The notes beneath the pieces were generated by a model. That model was not told the DNA's origin, did not search any database, and saw only the letters and a program-made list of their open reading frames with translations. A stretch of 8,614 bases of DNA. Origin: Cyclobacteriaceae bacterium. Its GTDB lineage: Bacteria; Bacteroidota; Bacteroidia; Cytophagales; Cyclobacteriaceae. This document shows, piece after piece, positions 7,214 through 8,614 of this stretch. Each line of letters opens with the position of its first letter. The first letter of the stretch is position 1. Position numbers and translations under genes: made by a program. The stretch lies in the NCBI GenBank assembly GCA_030637245.1, contig DAOVVI010000039.1, forward strand, positions 1 through 8,614. Direction: 5' to 3'.

Positions 7214-7235
7214 AAAACTGACAATTGTCAATTTT
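7214..7235. promoter_or_regulatory. Palindromic operator candidate upstream of rseC
   Basis: TGACAATTGTCA (7219-7230) is a perfect 12-bp palindrome. It extends to a 22-bp inverted repeat, AAAA-c-TGACAATTGTCA-a-TTTT, with one mismatched pair. It ends 23 nt before the -7 element TACATTTG (7254-7261), so it sits near or just upstream of the -33 region, a usual place for a regulator. No T-run follows, so it is not a terminator. I cannot name the binding protein. Confidence 0.45.
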
Positions 7236-7253
7236 ATTAATAAACAGTCTATC

Positions 7254-7261
7254 TACATTTG
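7254..7261 (+). promoter_or_regulatory. Probable -7 element for the rseC-rnfB operon
   Basis: TACATTTG matches the Bacteroidota -7 consensus TAnnTTTG exactly and is 22 nt before the rseC ATG. No clear TTTG lies 17-21 nt upstream, where the sequence is AATTTTATTAAT, so the -33 element is weak or replaced by an activator. The predicted leader is about 16-17 nt and contains the purine-rich stretch GAGGTAGAGGGAA just before ATG, one of the few Shine-Dalgarno-like sequences in the window. Confidence 0.5.
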
Positions 7262-7283
7262 CACCTTATTGAGGTAGAGGGAA

Positions 7284-7712
7284 ATGAGTACAGAGACATT
7301 AAGTAATTCTATTGAGCATTTGGGGGTAATTAAAGAAATTACGCCACGATCAATCAAAGTAAGTTTACTCAATGTATCAGCATGCTCGACCTGTCATACG
7401 AAAGGTACCTGTTCAGTTTCAGATGTTGACAACAAAGTAATTGACGTCATCAATTCAGGAGGGAGATTCAGCAAAGGAGATACGGTAAAAGTGGCATTTG
7501 AAAAGTCGCTCGGGCCACTGGCATTAGTCATTGGATATTTAGCGCCTTTTGTCTTATTGATGTTGGTATTAATAATCTCATTGTCAATAACTAATGATGA
7601 GGTGGTAGCAGGATTAACTTCTCTAATTTCCATTGGAGTTTATTATCTTTTTTTAACCCTGTTTAGAAAAAAGCTAAAGAGCACATTTACTTTTAGAATT
7701 CTAAAAGATTGA
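7284..7712 (+). CDS. rseC: RseC/MucC family membrane protein linked to Rnf
   Basis: RseC family proteins are small inner-membrane proteins. In E. coli RseC acts with the Rsx (Rnf-like) complex in reducing SoxR; in Bacteroidota the gene commonly precedes rnfB, as it does here. The 142-residue protein starts with a soluble beta-rich part (IEHLGVIKEITPRSIKVSLL) and a cysteine motif C34-x2-C37-x5-C43 (ACSTCHTKGTCSV), which could bind a metal or iron-sulfur centre or be redox-active. Two transmembrane segments follow, about residues 76-102 (from GPLALVIGYLAPFVL) and 107-127, with a basic end RKKLKS after the second. No key cysteine is missing. The stop codon is 8 nt before rnfB, so the two are almost certainly cotranscribed. 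Whether its job here concerns SoxR or Rnf assembly and cluster insertion cannot be read from the sequence. Confidence 0.87.
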   Translation: MSTETLSNSIEHLGVIKEITPRSIKVSLLNVSACSTCHTKGTCSVSDVDNKVIDVINSGGRFSKGDTVKVAFEKSLGPLALVIGYLAPFVLLMLVLIISLSITNDEVVAGLTSLISIGVYYLFLTLFRKKLKSTFTFRILKD

Positions 7713-7720
7713 AATAAGTT

Positions 7721-8614
7721 ATGAGTCAGACGATTCTTTTTACTATCGGATCAATTACCATTCTGGGCTTTCTGGCAGCAGCGATTTTGTATTTTATAGC
7801 CAGCAAGTTCAAGGTTTACGAAGATCCAAAAATTGATGAAGTTGAAGAAGCTTTACCGAGCACAAATTGTGGGGGGTGCGGCCATCCCGGATGTCGCGCA
7901 TTTGCAGAAGCTTGTGTAAAAGCTGATGACCTATCAGATCTTCATTGTCCTGTCGGAGGTAACGATACCATGCAAGATGTGGCTGACCTATTGGGCATGG
8001 AGGTAGAAGAGCGCGATCCTTATATTGCAGTTGTGCTCTGTTCGGGTTCTTTCGAATACCGAAAAAAAGCAAATGTCTATGATGGCACACCAAACTGTAC
8101 TGTAGCTCATGGCTTATATGGTGGCGATACTGACTGTCAATATGGTTGTCTTGGATTTGGCGAGTGTGTGGACGCCTGCGATTTTGAAGCCATGTATATG
8201 GATGAAAAAACAGGACTTCCTGTTGTAATCCAGGATAAGTGTACTGCCTGCAATGCCTGCGTCACTGCCTGCCCAAGGGATATCATGGAACTCCGGCCGA
8301 TGGGACGCAGAAACAGGAGAACCTTTGTATCCTGCATCAATCAAGATAAAGGCGGAGCTGCAAAAAAAGCCTGCGAAGTTGCATGTACCGGTTGCAGTAA
8401 GTGCGAGGCAGAGTGTAAATACGATGCACTAACAATAATCACTTGCCTAGCAAAAGCATTTACCAAAAATTGTAAAGACATCCGTAAATGCGCTCCGGTT
8501 TGTAAATCAAATTCCATCCATAAACTCAACTATCCTCAAAGAAAGGAAAGACCGGAAAAAACTGAAAGAGTAAAAAAAGAACGGCCCGAAAGAATCGCAT
8601 CACCGGTGGCGGCA
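7721..8614 (+). CDS. rnfB: Rnf electron transport complex subunit B, 3'-truncated by window edge
   Basis: RnfB is the iron-sulfur subunit through which ferredoxin electrons enter the Rnf complex, a membrane pump coupling ferredoxin:NAD+ oxidoreduction to ion transport. From ATG 7721 the frame stays open to the last base (298 residues, no stop). It has an N-terminal transmembrane helix (about 5-28), then a [4Fe-4S] domain with C50-x2-C53-x4-C58-x17-C76 (NCGGCGHPGC). A ferredoxin-like module follows, with C139-x3-C143-x5-C149-x3-C153 and C174-x2-C177-x2-C180-x3-C184-P. A second module has C222-x2-C225-x2-C228-x3-C232 and then C251-x5-C257-x3-C261, where Ile254 stands in the middle position normally held by Cys. 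The visible end is a charged Lys/Arg/Glu/Pro tail. The next Rnf genes would be expected just past the window. Confidence 0.93.
   Translation, partial: MSQTILFTIGSITILGFLAAAILYFIASKFKVYEDPKIDEVEEALPSTNCGGCGHPGCRAFAEACVKADDLSDLHCPVGGNDTMQDVADLLGMEVEERDPYIAVVLCSGSFEYRKKANVYDGTPNCTVAHGLYGGDTDCQYGCLGFGECVDACDFEAMYMDEKTGLPVVIQDKCTACNACVTACPRDIMELRPMGRRNRRTFVSCINQDKGGAAKKACEVACTGCSKCEAECKYDALTIITCLAKAFTKNCKDIRKCAPVCKSNSIHKLNYPQRKERPEKTERVKKERPERIASPVAA

Noticed and set aside
7809..8529. Several short minus-strand open frames opposite rnfB
   Set aside because: The sense strand encodes a clear RnfB with regularly spaced cysteine motifs through this region. The antisense frames overlap one another and lack recognisable features.
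1..8614. CRISPR arrays, tRNA or rRNA genes, insertion sequences, phage or defence genes
   Set aside because: No regularly spaced direct repeats, no transposase or integrase motifs and no cloverleaf-like sequence were seen. Nearly all bases are taken up by well-recognised chromosomal genes.

Overview
The window looks like ordinary chromosomal DNA from a member of the Bacteroidota. The evidence is the AT-rich base composition, promoter elements close to the Bacteroidota -7 consensus TAnnTTTG, near absence of Shine-Dalgarno sites, a Bacteroidota-type omega subunit, a DUF4835 gene between coaBC and recN, and an rseC-rnfB pair opening an Rnf operon. The Rnf genes fit an anaerobe or facultative anaerobe, possibly Bacteroidales or Marinilabiliales-like, but I cannot place it more finely from this sequence.

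Layout, all genes on the + strand. (1) Positions 1-1362: the 3' part of an OstA/LptA-like periplasmic protein gene. (2) Positions 1452-4723: a tight block of bamD, rpoZ, coaBC and a DUF4835 gene, with 8-nt gaps or an 8-nt overlap, read from a promoter that sits against the bamD start codon. (3) Positions 4793-6445: recN, 69 nt downstream and probably in the same unit. (4) Positions 6586-7089: a monocistronic flavodoxin gene with its own promoter and a strong intrinsic terminator. (5) Positions 7284-8614: the start of an Rnf operon, with rseC and then rnfB, which runs off the window end. A perfect 12-bp palindrome lies near the rseC promoter. The rnfB gene has no stop codon inside the window.

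How the genes fit together. The OstA-like protein and BamD both serve the outer membrane, in LPS transport and beta-barrel assembly. The DUF4835 protein is exported and its family has been linked by some annotations to type IX secretion, a link I hold loosely. Omega, CoaBC and RecN are housekeeping genes for transcription, CoA synthesis and DNA repair. Flavodoxin and the Rnf complex are both low-potential electron-transfer components, but they are separate transcription units.

I did not find a new defence, mobile or regulatory system. The points most worth a second look are a palindromic repeat inserted in frame in coaBC (encoding SLPTGQAG), a probably leaderless bamD mRNA, a missing cluster-ligand cysteine in RnfB, the palindrome before rseC, and Asp and Ser at two CoaC positions where E. 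coli has catalytic Asn and Cys.
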